Shown: positions 38,747 to 47,166 of the stretch, one piece after another
Position numbering within the stretch: position 1 is the first letter of the stretch
How the letters are laid out: every line of letters starts with the position of its first letter
Source of the DNA: Streptococcus loxodontisalivarius
Lineage (GTDB): Bacteria; Bacillota; Bacilli; Lactobacillales; Streptococcaceae
Direction of reading: 5' to 3'
Length of the DNA stretch: 58,337 nucleotides
NCBI RefSeq assembly: GCF_016908645.1
Contig: NZ_JAFBEH010000007.1
Coordinates: forward strand, 1 to 58,337
Notes under the pieces: model-generated
The model's input: only the letters and a program-made list of their open reading frames with translations
Databases searched by the model: none
What the model was told of the DNA's origin: nothing
Program-made: the position numbers and the translations under genes

Positions 38747-38892
38747 GTCGGCACGTAAGCAACCGACTAAAGTCGTTTCATTACTAAAATTGGAGCCTTG
38801 AGTCTCTCGGCAAATTTTAATTTTCGATTGCCGACCTGAAACAGTCCACTGGACTGTTTCACTGACCTGTAAGGTTAGCTTTAGCTAACCTT
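38747..38892. repeat. Nested palindromes in the glyQ-glyS gap
   Basis: GGTCGGCA (38747-38754) and TGCCGACC (38829-38836) form an outer stem. The ACAGT palindrome TGAAACAGTCCA/TGGACTGTTTCA (38837-38861) follows immediately. Then comes AAGGTTAGCT-TT-AGCTAACCTT (38871-38892). With element D these fill most of the 429-base gap; no gene is seen. Confidence 0.75.
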
Positions 38893-38979
38893 ACCTTGAC
38901 CATGGCAGCAGGCTGGGATTTAGGGCTCATTTGGTTTGCCCTTTGCTGACGCTTTTGTTCTAGATTTGTTTTTAAAATC

Positions 38980-39897
38980 TTATTCTGCGTCTTCTGCTAA
39001 TAATTTTGCGCGTGTTTCTTCGTCAAGAAGTGGATAGCCAAGTTTTTTACGTTCTGCGACGAATGTTTTAGCTACGACACGGGCAAGGTTACGGATACGA
39101 GCAATGTAACCCGCACGTTCCGTTACTGAGACAGCTCCACGGGCATCAAGCAGGTTGAAAGTGTGTGAACATTTGAGAACATAGTCATATGCTGGGTGAA
39201 CAAGTCCTTCTTCCAAAGCACGCTCTGCTTCTTTTTCAAATTTCTCAAAGTTTTCCAAAAGCATGTCTTGGTCTGAAATTTCAAATGAATATTTTGAGTG
39301 TTCGTATTCAGGTTGAAGGAAGATTTCTCCGTATTTAACACCAGGTGCCCACTCAATATCATAAACTGAATCCACTTCTTGGATGTATGAAGCCAAACGT
39401 TCCAAACCGTAAGTCACCTCAGAAGTTACAGGACCTGTTGCCAAGCCACCAACTTGTTGGAAATAAGTGAACTGAGTGATTTCCATCCCATCAAGCCAAA
39501 CTTCCCAACCAAGACCAGCTGAACCAGTTGATGGGTTTTCCCAGTTATCCTCAACAAAGCGGATATCATGTTCAAGCGGGTTGATTCCCAATTTTTCCAA
39601 AGACTCAAGGTAAAGCTCTTGAATATTGCTTGGAGAAGGTTTCATAACCACTTGGAATTGGTGGTGTTGGTAAAGACGGTTAGGGTTTTCACCATAACGA
39701 CCATCAGCAGGACGACGTGATGGCTCAACATAGGCAGCATTCCAAGGCTCAGGACCGATAGCACGAAGGAAAGTGTAAGGACTCATTGTTCCCGCACCCT
39801 TTTCATTATCGTAAGCCTGCATAAGCATACAACCTTGGTCATTCCAATATTGTTGTAGAGTCAAGATTATCTCTTGAAAAGTAAGTTTTTTTGACAT
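38980..39897 (-). CDS. glyQ: Glycyl-tRNA synthetase alpha subunit
   Basis: 305 aa, the catalytic class II subunit. [19 protein letters not shown] start, the motif 2 region [19 protein letters not shown] and [19 protein letters not shown] are diagnostic. It activates glycine and pairs with GlyS. The leader holds a T-box, so expression responds to uncharged tRNA-Gly. Confidence 0.97.
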   Translation of the reverse strand: MSKKLTFQEIILTLQQYWNDQGCMLMQAYDNEKGAGTMSPYTFLRAIGPEPWNAAYVEPSRRPADGRYGENPNRLYQHHQFQVVMKPSPSNIQELYLESLEKLGINPLEHDIRFVEDNWENPSTGSAGLGWEVWLDGMEITQFTYFQQVGGLATGPVTSEVTYGLERLASYIQEVDSVYDIEWAPGVKYGEIFLQPEYEHSKYSFEISDQDMLLENFEKFEKEAERALEEGLVHPAYDYVLKCSHTFNLLDARGAVSVTERAGYIARIRNLARVVAKTFVAERKKLGYPLLDEETRAKLLAEDAE

Positions 39898-39959
39898 GTT
39901 TTACTCCTTTTATAAGATAGCTGTAAACTATCTTTGATAAAATCGCTGGCGCTGGAAAT

Positions 39960-40165
39960 ATAAAAGAACCACATCTTCTACACACCCATGCCAAGAGACA
40001 TAGGGGCGTATCAAACGCGGTTCCACCCTAATTTATTACTTCATTACTAACAATTGTAAAGATTTACCTCAATAAATCGAGAAAGCTCCAATCTCTCTCC
40101 CTACTATCTGGCTCACACTGTCCCAGACTCGCTAAGAGTAGCTAGATGAAAGACCCTCTTTCTTG
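39960..40165 (-). promoter_or_regulatory. T-box riboswitch controlling glyQ(S)
   Basis: The leftward leader carries the invariant T-box AGGGTGGAACCGCG (40016-40029). A GAACC…GGTTC terminator stem with a T-rich tail lies just downstream of it (about 39960-40025). A long stem I region upstream includes the AGTAGGGAGAGAG side. A glycine specifier (possibly GGA near 40085) is expected, but I could not place it firmly. It should allow read-through when tRNA-Gly is uncharged. Confidence 0.9.
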
Positions 40166-40171
40166 ACAAAT

Positions 40172-40200
40172 AGTATAGCAGAAAAATAGGATTTTGTCTA
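40172..40200 (-). promoter_or_regulatory. Promoter of the glyQ T-box leader
   Basis: Leftward TAGACA (40195-40200), 17 bases, TATACT (40172-40177), placed just before the T-box stem I. Confidence 0.7.
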
Positions 40201-40301
40201 ACGATTTTATATCACTCCACCTTCACCTCTTCAAAGATACACATAAACCTCCTTTAAGAGCTAAATCTACATGGCTTTTTGAGACTGTTCCCACCCAAAA
40301 T

Positions 40302-41456
40302 CTAACCATGTGTTACCTCCCATACTTTTTGCCCATCTAGATAGGTTGCTTGAAGATTGGCATCTTGGTCTAGGACGATAAAATCAGCTGCCATTCCTTT
40401 TTTGATTTGTCCACAGTCATTTTCCAGACCCAGCGATTTAGCTGGAACATAGCTTGCCATCTTGATAGCCTGAGCTAGGTCTGCGATTCCCCAGTCGATG
40501 ATATTTTTGACCGCATCCTTGAGTTCTAGGATAGAGCCTGCTAGATTACCACCTTCTTTGAGTCGAGCTGTGCCATTTGCCACCACAACAGGAAACTCTC
40601 CTAGCATATAATCACCGTCAGGCTGCCCACCAGCTGCCATACAGTCGGTGATGAGAGCAATCTGATCGCTGGATTTCTGCTGGAGGAGAATCTGACAGGC
40701 AACTGGCGACACATGGTGTCCATCGCAAATCAGCTCCGCATAGGTATCTGGTAGATTATAAACTGCACCAACCATACCAGGCTCGCGATGGGTCAGACCA
40801 CGCATGCCATTATAGGCGTGAACCCAGATAGAAGCACCCGCTTGCACTGCTTCCTTAGCTTGCTTATAGGTTGCATTTGAATGGCCCAGCGCCACATAGA
40901 CACCTTCTTCTGTCAGTTGAGAGACGAAGTCTGCTACACCTTCTCGTTCTGGAGCTAGCGCTATTTTCCTAATCAGACCCTGCGCAGCTATTTGCCAAGA
41001 GTGAAATTCATCTAGACTAGGCTCCTTCATGTAAATGGGGTTTTGAGCTCCCTTAAACTCCTCTGTAAAATAAGGTCCCTCAAAATAAATCCCCTGAATC
41101 TTAGCACCTGGCTCCTGCCCCTTGACGCTAGCAATGGTAGCCGAAACAGCCCTCAGATGCTCAGATGAAGAGGTCAATGTCGTTGGTAAAAAGGAGGTCA
41201 CCCCTGTTGATAGCAGAGCTTGACTCATCTGCTTGAGACCTTGGGCTGAATTGTCCATGACATCCTGCCCAGCAAAGCCATGAATATGAGTATCCACCAA
41301 GCCAGGAGCAATCAGATGACCTGAATAATCCACAACCTCTGCATCCGAGGCTACCGATTCTGTCCAGTCACCAAATAATCCCTTATCAACAGCCAGATAA
41401 CCATCTGGCTTGACCTGATCGGCATAGAAAAAAGCATCTGCTTTCACATAGTACAT
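40302..41456 (-). CDS. nagA: N-acetylglucosamine-6-phosphate deacetylase
   Basis: 384 aa amidohydrolase. It removes acetate from GlcNAc-6-P, feeding amino sugars to glycolysis or wall synthesis. The metal-binding HIHGFAGQD motif, FEGPYF, GHSNATY, HAYNGMRGL and the late ITDCMAAGG (catalytic Asp) are present. A single gene between the glyQ leader and the bacteriocin cassette. I saw no convincing cre box. Confidence 0.95.
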   Translation of the reverse strand: MYYVKADAFFYADQVKPDGYLAVDKGLFGDWTESVASDAEVVDYSGHLIAPGLVDTHIHGFAGQDVMDNSAQGLKQMSQALLSTGVTSFLPTTLTSSSEHLRAVSATIASVKGQEPGAKIQGIYFEGPYFTEEFKGAQNPIYMKEPSLDEFHSWQIAAQGLIRKIALAPEREGVADFVSQLTEEGVYVALGHSNATYKQAKEAVQAGASIWVHAYNGMRGLTHREPGMVGAVYNLPDTYAELICDGHHVSPVACQILLQQKSSDQIALITDCMAAGGQPDGDYMLGEFPVVVANGTARLKEGGNLAGSILELKDAVKNIIDWGIADLAQAIKMASYVPAKSLGLENDCGQIKKGMAADFIVLDQDANLQATYLDGQKVWEVTHG

Positions 41457-41534
41457 AAAGCTACCTCCATAAGACTCACTAAGTATTAGCTTTATTATAC
41501 GCCTTAAGAGCTTTTTTGTATATTAGCTACCTTT

Positions 41535-42170
41535 TCATTTATAATCGGATATATTGATAACATGATCTAGTCCTTCCCAAACCACTTGATTGTGAGTCGC
41601 TACCAGTAGATAGGAATCTTCGCTCAAGAGACTTTTTAAAATGTCTAGCACCTCCAAAGCATTTTCATCATCTAATGCTCCTGTCGGTTCGTCTGCCAAA
41701 ATAATTTTAGGACGCTTTAAAATAACTTTTGCCAAGGCAATACGCTGAGCTTCCCCACCAGAAAGGGAATAAATTTTGCGTGATAGGTCAAGATAAGACA
41801 ATTTCACACGTTTAAGAGCCTTTCTAATTTCAAGCTGTTTTTCTTTTTTGGACAACTTTTTTCCTACAAAAGCTAGACTCAAATTCTCTAAAACAGACTC
41901 ATTATCAATCAAGCCATAGTTTTGAAAGAGATAGCTGAGGTCATTTCTAAAGTAAGTAACTTCACGAATCGTTTTCAAATTTTTTCCTTCGATAAAAATA
42001 TCTCCTTGATAATCTTTATCCAATTTCCCAACTATATTTAATAAGCTTGTCTTACCACTCCCAGATGGTCCGATAAGGGCGTAAGATTGACCTGCTTTAA
42101 GGTTGAGATTAAGATTTTGAAAGATAGACTTATCATCAAAGGATTTGGATAATTCTTGTAGTTCAATCAT
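41535..42170 (-). CDS. Bacteriocin-cassette ABC transporter ATPase
   Basis: 211 aa. Walker A GPSGSGKT (34-41), the LSGGEAQR signature near 138 and Walker B ILADEPTGALDD near 158 show an ABC ATPase of the MacB/LolD type. It begins one base after the large membrane protein gene and belongs to the lactococcin-972-type cassette. Such ATPases partner the DUF1430 membrane protein in export or immunity. Low GC relative to neighbours is apparent by eye. Confidence 0.88.
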   Translation of the reverse strand: MIELQELSKSFDDKSIFQNLNLNLKAGQSYALIGPSGSGKTSLLNIVGKLDKDYQGDIFIEGKNLKTIREVTYFRNDLSYLFQNYGLIDNESVLENLSLAFVGKKLSKKEKQLEIRKALKRVKLSYLDLSRKIYSLSGGEAQRIALAKVILKRPKIILADEPTGALDDENALEVLDILKSLLSEDSYLLVATHNQVVWEGLDHVINISDYK

Positions 42171-42171
42171 A

Positions 42172-44124
42172 TTATTCCCCCTTTAAAAGACTAACATCTC
42201 TTTTGACAAATTTCGATTGTAGATAAAATTGTAGGATAACCAAAGTGGCAAAGGAAAACGGCACTAACATGACTAAAATTGGGAGAGAAAAAATTGGCAC
42301 GACAAATGATAATATGCCAAGCATCAAGACCAGATCAATGAGATGTCTCCAATGAGTTTGCAGAAAGGTCTTACCTGAGAGCCACTCGATGAAGAATTTC
42401 TTACGATTTTGATAAAAGTAGATAGTATTCAATAAACTTCCCAAAAGGAGCAAGGACATGACCGAAATAAGATTTGAAATCAAAAGATAAATCTGTTTCA
42501 ATCTTAAATTAGCCATTCTCGTTTGAAGAGCATTTTCACCATTTAATAGGGAACCAACAGATGACTCCAAGTCATACTTAGAAACCAGAGACATAAACTT
42601 TTCCTTATCAGAAAAGAGAAGTTGCTGCTTACTCATCCACGACTCAAAATAGAATTTAAAAGTATCTGCAGCTTGAAAGGTTTCTAAGTTGACAACGATA
42701 ATAATCGGATTTTCAGCAAAAGAGGTATTTGTGATAGCAAATGACCCAAATATTCGATAGGTAAAGAACTTCTCTTTTTTAGAATAGACTGCTGATGAAT
42801 AGCTAACATCAATCGAACCATATTCGCTGATACGGTCATTCCATTTACTTGATAAGTCATCTTCATTTTGAGATTGAGACTCTGGGACAAGAATCATATA
42901 TTCTTTTTCAGCCAAATGACCTAGTTTTTCCTGAGCTGTTTTCGGTATTGTTAGTTGTGATTTTTCAATAAAATTTGGTGTAACAAATAAGACATTTTCA
43001 TCACTATTCGCATTTGGAAGATATTGTGATCTTTTAGCAAAATTGAGATTATCTCCCACAAGCATCAAGTCAGATGAGCTCGCAAAATCTTTTAAAAAAT
43101 TTTGAAGACTCTCTGCATCAGTACCACCATTCATTAAACTAGCCGAATAGATATTATCATGCTTTTTCCAATTATAAGATGCCTCGTTTAGTTGTGAAAG
43201 TTCTCCTTGATTGGTCAAAAATCGTGATATTGAAAACATTACCATCAGTACACTAATGACTTCTAAAAGTGTGAGTAAATTTTGTAAAAAACGAATTGGT
43301 GCTTTATGTTTTATACTCATTTCCAAACTCTGCTTACTTAAAACAAACCAAATAAGACAATCTGCTAAGAATAATGTCACACCTGTTACTAAAAACCAAA
43401 ATAAGAGTGTTACTAAAAGCATCTCTCCATAGGTCAGAGAAGTAAGCTTTTTTGAATAAAGCAAAGCTTCTCCTACCGCTAGACTCAGCAGAGTTAGAAA
43501 AATATGGTATAAAGACTCATTTTTGAAATGACCAAACGCAATTTGAGATTTTGATAATCCTGATAAGCGTTGTAGGCCTGCTTTCTTCAAGTTGGAAACT
43601 CCAATGGACAGACTGACAATAAGAAGAGTCATTAGTAATAATAAAAATCCTAAAAAAATATCGGGATCAAAAATTGATAAAATGATTTGAAAAAGCCAGT
43701 TATTATCATAAATAGCCACTTGATGCCCTTTTTGATTGAGCTGACTGGTGATCTTTTTTACATTAACTGACTTACCAAATACGAAGTAAAGGACGTTATT
43801 GGAACTGTTTTCAATAATCTTCTGGTTCTTTTGCAGTTTAAAATTACTAGGTATATTTCCTTGTCCAATTTTGTAAAAGCTTGGTTGATTATCGCTTTTT
43901 CCGTCTGTACTAGCGACCATGATTTGCTTAGCAAAGACAAGATGATTGTCTTCAGCAATGGTCTCTAAATCTGATAAGAGTGTTGTTGTTGATTCTGTAA
44001 CGACGATTACATCTTTTCCATTAGCAAATATTTGATTCTGATACCGATAAATAAGAGTTACCGAATAAAGTGTCACTACAAAAAAAGTTATTAACAAAAC
44101 AAGTTGCTTCATTTTAGACCACAT
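42172..44124 (-). CDS. Bacteriocin-associated integral membrane protein
   Basis: 650 aa. An N-terminal membrane helix (about 6-26) is followed by an outside domain, then a cluster of helices (about 150-180, 205-220, 235-260, 280-305), a large soluble segment (about 310-540) and three C-terminal helices. This is the layout of the bacteriocin-associated integral membrane (DUF1430) family encoded beside lactococcin-972-like peptides. With the ATPase it probably serves immunity or export. Start ATG 44124 follows AGGAGGT, which can be trapped in a hairpin. Confidence 0.85.
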   Translation of the reverse strand: MWSKMKQLVLLITFFVVTLYSVTLIYRYQNQIFANGKDVIVVTESTTTLLSDLETIAEDNHLVFAKQIMVASTDGKSDNQPSFYKIGQGNIPSNFKLQKNQKIIENSSNNVLYFVFGKSVNVKKITSQLNQKGHQVAIYDNNWLFQIILSIFDPDIFLGFLLLLMTLLIVSLSIGVSNLKKAGLQRLSGLSKSQIAFGHFKNESLYHIFLTLLSLAVGEALLYSKKLTSLTYGEMLLVTLLFWFLVTGVTLFLADCLIWFVLSKQSLEMSIKHKAPIRFLQNLLTLLEVISVLMVMFSISRFLTNQGELSQLNEASYNWKKHDNIYSASLMNGGTDAESLQNFLKDFASSSDLMLVGDNLNFAKRSQYLPNANSDENVLFVTPNFIEKSQLTIPKTAQEKLGHLAEKEYMILVPESQSQNEDDLSSKWNDRISEYGSIDVSYSSAVYSKKEKFFTYRIFGSFAITNTSFAENPIIIVVNLETFQAADTFKFYFESWMSKQQLLFSDKEKFMSLVSKYDLESSVGSLLNGENALQTRMANLRLKQIYLLISNLISVMSLLLLGSLLNTIYFYQNRKKFFIEWLSGKTFLQTHWRHLIDLVLMLGILSFVVPIFSLPILVMLVPFSFATLVILQFYLQSKFVKRDVSLLKGE

Positions 44125-44130
44125 AACAAT

Positions 44131-44164
44131 ACCTCCTAAAACATAAAAGGAGGTTTTTGCCTCC
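44131..44164 (-). promoter_or_regulatory. Competing hairpins at the transporter ribosome site
   Basis: Read leftward: GGAGG (44160-44164), CAAAAA, CCTCC, TTTTATGTTTT, AGGAGGT (44131-44137). The central ACCTCC can pair with the first GGAGG, giving a weak terminator with T-rich tail. Alternatively it can pair with the second AGGAGGT, masking the ribosome site of the membrane-protein gene. This could set the ratio of bacteriocin to transporter. Pairing is seen; regulation is inferred. Confidence 0.5.
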
Positions 44165-44188
44165 CTTTCTAGAACTATTTATCAATAG

Positions 44189-44473
44189 CTAGTATGTTGA
44201 GTTGTTATAATAGAAACTAGCTTTTTCTGTGACATTTCTTCCCACAACTGCTTTTGCCCAAGCTCCTGCGCCTTTATTGTCTATACCCACACGTCCTGTA
44301 TTTTTATTGACAACCTTAGCACCATGAGATCTGTGGGAGTGATAATAATTAGAATAGGCTGTCGAAACACCATAACCATAATCCCAGCTAGTGCCTGCAC
44401 TGACAGTTGTAGAAACTCCTAGAGCTAAAAGTGATACGATAGCCCCACTGATAATAAATCTTTTTATTTCCAT
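44189..44473 (-). CDS. Lactococcin 972 family bacteriocin precursor
   Basis: 94 aa. Start ATG 44473 follows GGAGG with ideal spacing. A Sec signal peptide (about 1-27, ending VSTTVSAG) precedes a mature peptide of about 66 residues beginning GTSWDYGYG. It carries family hallmarks: VSTAYSNYYHSH, AKVVNKNTGRVG, GAGAWAKAVVGRN and the TEKASFYY end. Lactococcin 972 binds lipid II and blocks septum formation in sensitive cocci. The two following genes encode the dedicated membrane protein and ATPase. Activity here is inferred. Confidence 0.92.
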   Translation of the reverse strand: MEIKRFIISGAIVSLLALGVSTTVSAGTSWDYGYGVSTAYSNYYHSHRSHGAKVVNKNTGRVGIDNKGAGAWAKAVVGRNVTEKASFYYNNSTY

Positions 44474-44531
44474 AATAATCCTCCATTTCAAAACTATCTT
44501 CTTCAACTAAACTACTACCATCTAAAGACAT
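44388..44531 (-). CDS. Possible 47-codon ORF overlapping the bacteriocin start
   Basis: ATG at 44531 follows AGGAGGTGG at good spacing. The frame runs 47 codons to TAG at 44388, starting MSLDGSSLVEED, and overlaps the first part of the bacteriocin gene in another frame. It has the stronger ribosome site of the two. It could be a coupling or leader peptide, or a chance frame. I recognise no family. Confidence 0.3.
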   Translation of the reverse strand: MSLDGSSLVEEDSFEMEDYYGNKKIYYQWGYRITFSSRSFYNCQCRH

Positions 44532-44552
44532 CGGAACCACCTCCTAATATTT

Positions 44553-44625
44553 GCGAAAACGTTTACTATCAATTGATATCATTAGTATATCACTCTAAAT
44601 AAGATTTGTCTTATAACTATTTTTT
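44553..44625 (-). promoter_or_regulatory. Bacteriocin promoter with cre-like box
   Basis: Leftward AAGACA, 17 bases, TATACT (near 44585-44590) lies about 55 bases before the short ORF. Downstream, around 44553-44569, is AGTAAACGTTTTCG, a CcpA cre-like palindrome with two mismatches at its ends. Catabolite repression of the bacteriocin would fit, but it is inference. Confidence 0.45.
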
Positions 44626-44719
44626 ATGGCTAGCTATAAAAGACTTACGACAAATAGATTTCTAATCAGGATTAAATAATTAATTTTTAGTATTTATTCC
44701 TTGTCTCACATACACTAAA

Positions 44720-44775
44720 AAAGACAAACCTCAAAATGAAATTTGTCTTCAGCTAAAAAACACCCGAAGGTGCTT
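44720..44775 (-). terminator. Two tandem terminators after nptA
   Basis: Leftward AGCACC-TTCG-GGTGTTTTTT (44755-44775), then GACAAATTTC…GGTTTGTCTTTTTT (44720-44749). Together they isolate nptA from the bacteriocin unit. Confidence 0.85.
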
Positions 44776-44777
44776 TC

Positions 44778-46412
44778 TTAAATACTATCTTCTGTTACTT
44801 TTTGAACGAGGTTAAGGGCGTGGTCTGTGATGCGCGTGTAGTGAGAGAGAATATCAACATAGTTGATACCTGCTTGGGCACTACATTCACCCTTGTTCAA
44901 TCGTTTGGTATGAATCTTACGAAGCTGGCGCTCAAGAGATTCGATTTCCTTGTGACGTTCAATAACAGATCCAGCAAGAACCTTATCATTATCAACTAGA
45001 ACACGAATACTATCAAGAACTAAACGATGTGTTCTATCGTAGATGTCATTTAATTCTGCCTGCGCTGCTTCTGAGAAGGTTACATCCTTAGAGATGACAT
45101 AGGCTGTTAGGCTTGCCAAACTCTCTGAATGGTCACCGATTCGCTCAATATCACGAGAAGAATCAAGGACGCTAGCGAGAACTTCATTTTCACTCTGACT
45201 GAGTGATTCGTTCGAGATATCAATCAAGTAGGTCGTCAATTCTTCATCAATCGTATTAACCGCTTCTTCATACTTGTGAACCTTATCAGCGTACTTGTCA
45301 TTTGAAGTCATGGTATATGAGTGGGCTGCTTCCAAAGATTGGATAGCATATGAAGCCAAGTGTACAAGTTCTTTTTTAGCATTTCCCAAAGCAATAGATG
45401 GCGCTTGAGTAATCAAGTTACGATCCAAGTAGATTGGCTCATACTTAGCTGGCGCCTCGTCTTCGCCAGGAATAATCTTAGTCACCAAGTAAGCCAAACC
45501 ACCGATGAATGGGAATTGAATAATGGTATTGGTGATGTTAAAGGTTCCATGGGCAAAGGCAATGGTCATCTCAGGTGTCAGACCTAGCTGGGTCTTAAAC
45601 CATTGAATCATTGCTGTAAAAGGTACCAAGAAAATCATGCAGAGCACAGTACCGATAACATTGAACATCACATGGGCACCTGCGACACGCTTAGCAGCGA
45701 TATTTGATCCCAAGGCCGCCAAAACAGCTGTAATCGTTGTTCCGATATTATCGCCAAACAAGATAGGCAGGGCACCTTTTAGGTCCAACAAACCGCCAGA
45801 ATAAAGGCTTTGCAGGATACCGATTGTTGCAGCAGAAGACTGAATCAACATGGTCAAACCAGTACCAATCAAAACTCCCATGATAGGCTTATCACCAAGC
45901 GTTGCCAAGTAATCTCTAAAGGCATCCACTGATTTCAGAGGCTCAACAGCATCACCCATCAGATTCAAGGCAAAGAAAATCCCTCCGACACCAAAGATGA
46001 TACGCCCCCAGTTATTCACTTTTTTATTACTTGTGAAAAATAGCAGAGCAGCACCAATAAAAATCATAGGCAGGGCATAATCACCCAACTTAAAACCAAT
46101 CAAGAAAGATGTTACTGTCGTTCCAATATTGGCACCCATAACGATACCAATAGCCTGACGCAGGGTCAAAAGACCAGCAGAAACCAGACCAACGGTGATA
46201 ACAGTAACCCCTGAACTCGACTGAATCAAGGCTGTCATGGCAATACCAATCAAGACACCTAAAAAGGGATTGCTGGTGTACTTATCAATATAGTAGCGCA
46301 GCTTATCCCCGGCAGCCTGCTGTAAGCCATCTCCCATATACTTAATCGAAAACAGGAAGAGACCTAGGCCACCTAAAAAACTAAATGCAATTTCTTGCCA
46401 ATTTACGGACAC
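44778..46412 (-). CDS. Na/Pi cotransporter family protein (NptA/YjbB) with PhoU domain
   Basis: 544 aa. The N-terminal 310 residues hold about eight membrane helices with two inverted copies of the QSSS repeat (ALIQSSSGVT and MLIQSSAATIG) and matching GANIGTT/GDNIGTT motifs, typical of Na/Pi cotransporters. The C-terminal 200 residues are a PhoU-like helical domain. It moves phosphate across the membrane, possibly as an exporter as in YjbB. Monocistronic. Confidence 0.9.
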   Translation of the reverse strand: MSVNWQEIAFSFLGGLGLFLFSIKYMGDGLQQAAGDKLRYYIDKYTSNPFLGVLIGIAMTALIQSSSGVTVITVGLVSAGLLTLRQAIGIVMGANIGTTVTSFLIGFKLGDYALPMIFIGAALLFFTSNKKVNNWGRIIFGVGGIFFALNLMGDAVEPLKSVDAFRDYLATLGDKPIMGVLIGTGLTMLIQSSAATIGILQSLYSGGLLDLKGALPILFGDNIGTTITAVLAALGSNIAAKRVAGAHVMFNVIGTVLCMIFLVPFTAMIQWFKTQLGLTPEMTIAFAHGTFNITNTIIQFPFIGGLAYLVTKIIPGEDEAPAKYEPIYLDRNLITQAPSIALGNAKKELVHLASYAIQSLEAAHSYTMTSNDKYADKVHKYEEAVNTIDEELTTYLIDISNESLSQSENEVLASVLDSSRDIERIGDHSESLASLTAYVISKDVTFSEAAQAELNDIYDRTHRLVLDSIRVLVDNDKVLAGSVIERHKEIESLERQLRKIHTKRLNKGECSAQAGINYVDILSHYTRITDHALNLVQKVTEDSI

Positions 46413-46532
46413 AATTTTTTCCTCATCATTTGTAGAATAGTTGATTTTAAACCAACATTTCTATTCTATAAGATTATGGACTCTGAGACAAGCTCTTTTT
46501 GCTATTCTCTCTAAATTCTAATCTGAATTTTC

Positions 46533-46561
46533 TTGGAAAAATAGCCATTTTATTCTATAAT
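46533..46561 (+). promoter_or_regulatory. Promoter of the repeat-protein/ygjV pair
   Basis: TTGGAA (46533-46538), 17 bases, TATAAT (46556-46561), 50 bases before the ATG at 46612. Confidence 0.7.
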
Positions 46562-46611
46562 AGAGGTGAATGGGAATTTTCCATAAATTTAAGACAAAAG
46601 GATACTAATAT

Positions 46612-47166
46612 ATGAAATCATCAAAAAGTGAAATTGTTTTTCTCTTTCTTACCCTGATTGTTTTAGGACTCTCAGCTGGTCTTTACTTCACCTTCGGACG
46701 TCAAGAAGCGACTGTTTCAACAAACCAAACTAGCCAAACAACAAGTTCAACAAGCGACAGCAATCTTACTGCAACTGCTGAAGAAGCCGTTAAAGCACTT
46801 GAAGACAATCAAAACCAAGACAACCTTGCCTTGGCTCAAGCTGCTGTTGATGCCGTGACTGACCCAACAAGCAAGGCTAGTCTTCAAGCTCGTATCGATG
46901 CTGTTTCAACTGAATTGACTAACCAAGCGACAGCTAACGCTTCTGTTGCAGCAGCTGAAAGCAACCCAACTGATACAACACTGACAAATGCTCAAAATGC
47001 TATCAATGCCGTTGGTAATACAAGTGTCAAAGCTAGCCTTCAAGCTCGCCTAGATGCCCTATCAAGCGTTACTGCTGCAGCTGCAACGACAACAACTAGT
47101 CAAAGCGCTGCAACATATAGCACTTACACAAATGATGCTACTGTGACAAGCGACGGTTACCAATAA
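46612..47166 (+). CDS. Membrane-anchored protein with two internal repeats, unknown
   Basis: 184 aa. A short basic start is followed by one membrane helix (about 9-28), so the rest is probably outside the cell. A Ser/Thr linker precedes two 45-residue helical repeats (about 55-99 and 106-151), both ending in VKASLQARLDALS-like sequence, then a Thr-rich tail. No LPXTG or lipobox is seen. I do not recognise a family. The stop overlaps the start of the next gene by one base, so both are co-translated. Confidence 0.75.
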   Translation: MKSSKSEIVFLFLTLIVLGLSAGLYFTFGRQEATVSTNQTSQTTSSTSDSNLTATAEEAVKALEDNQNQDNLALAQAAVDAVTDPTSKASLQARIDAVSTELTNQATANASVAAAESNPTDTTLTNAQNAINAVGNTSVKASLQARLDALSSVTAAAATTTTSQSAATYSTYTNDATVTSDGYQ

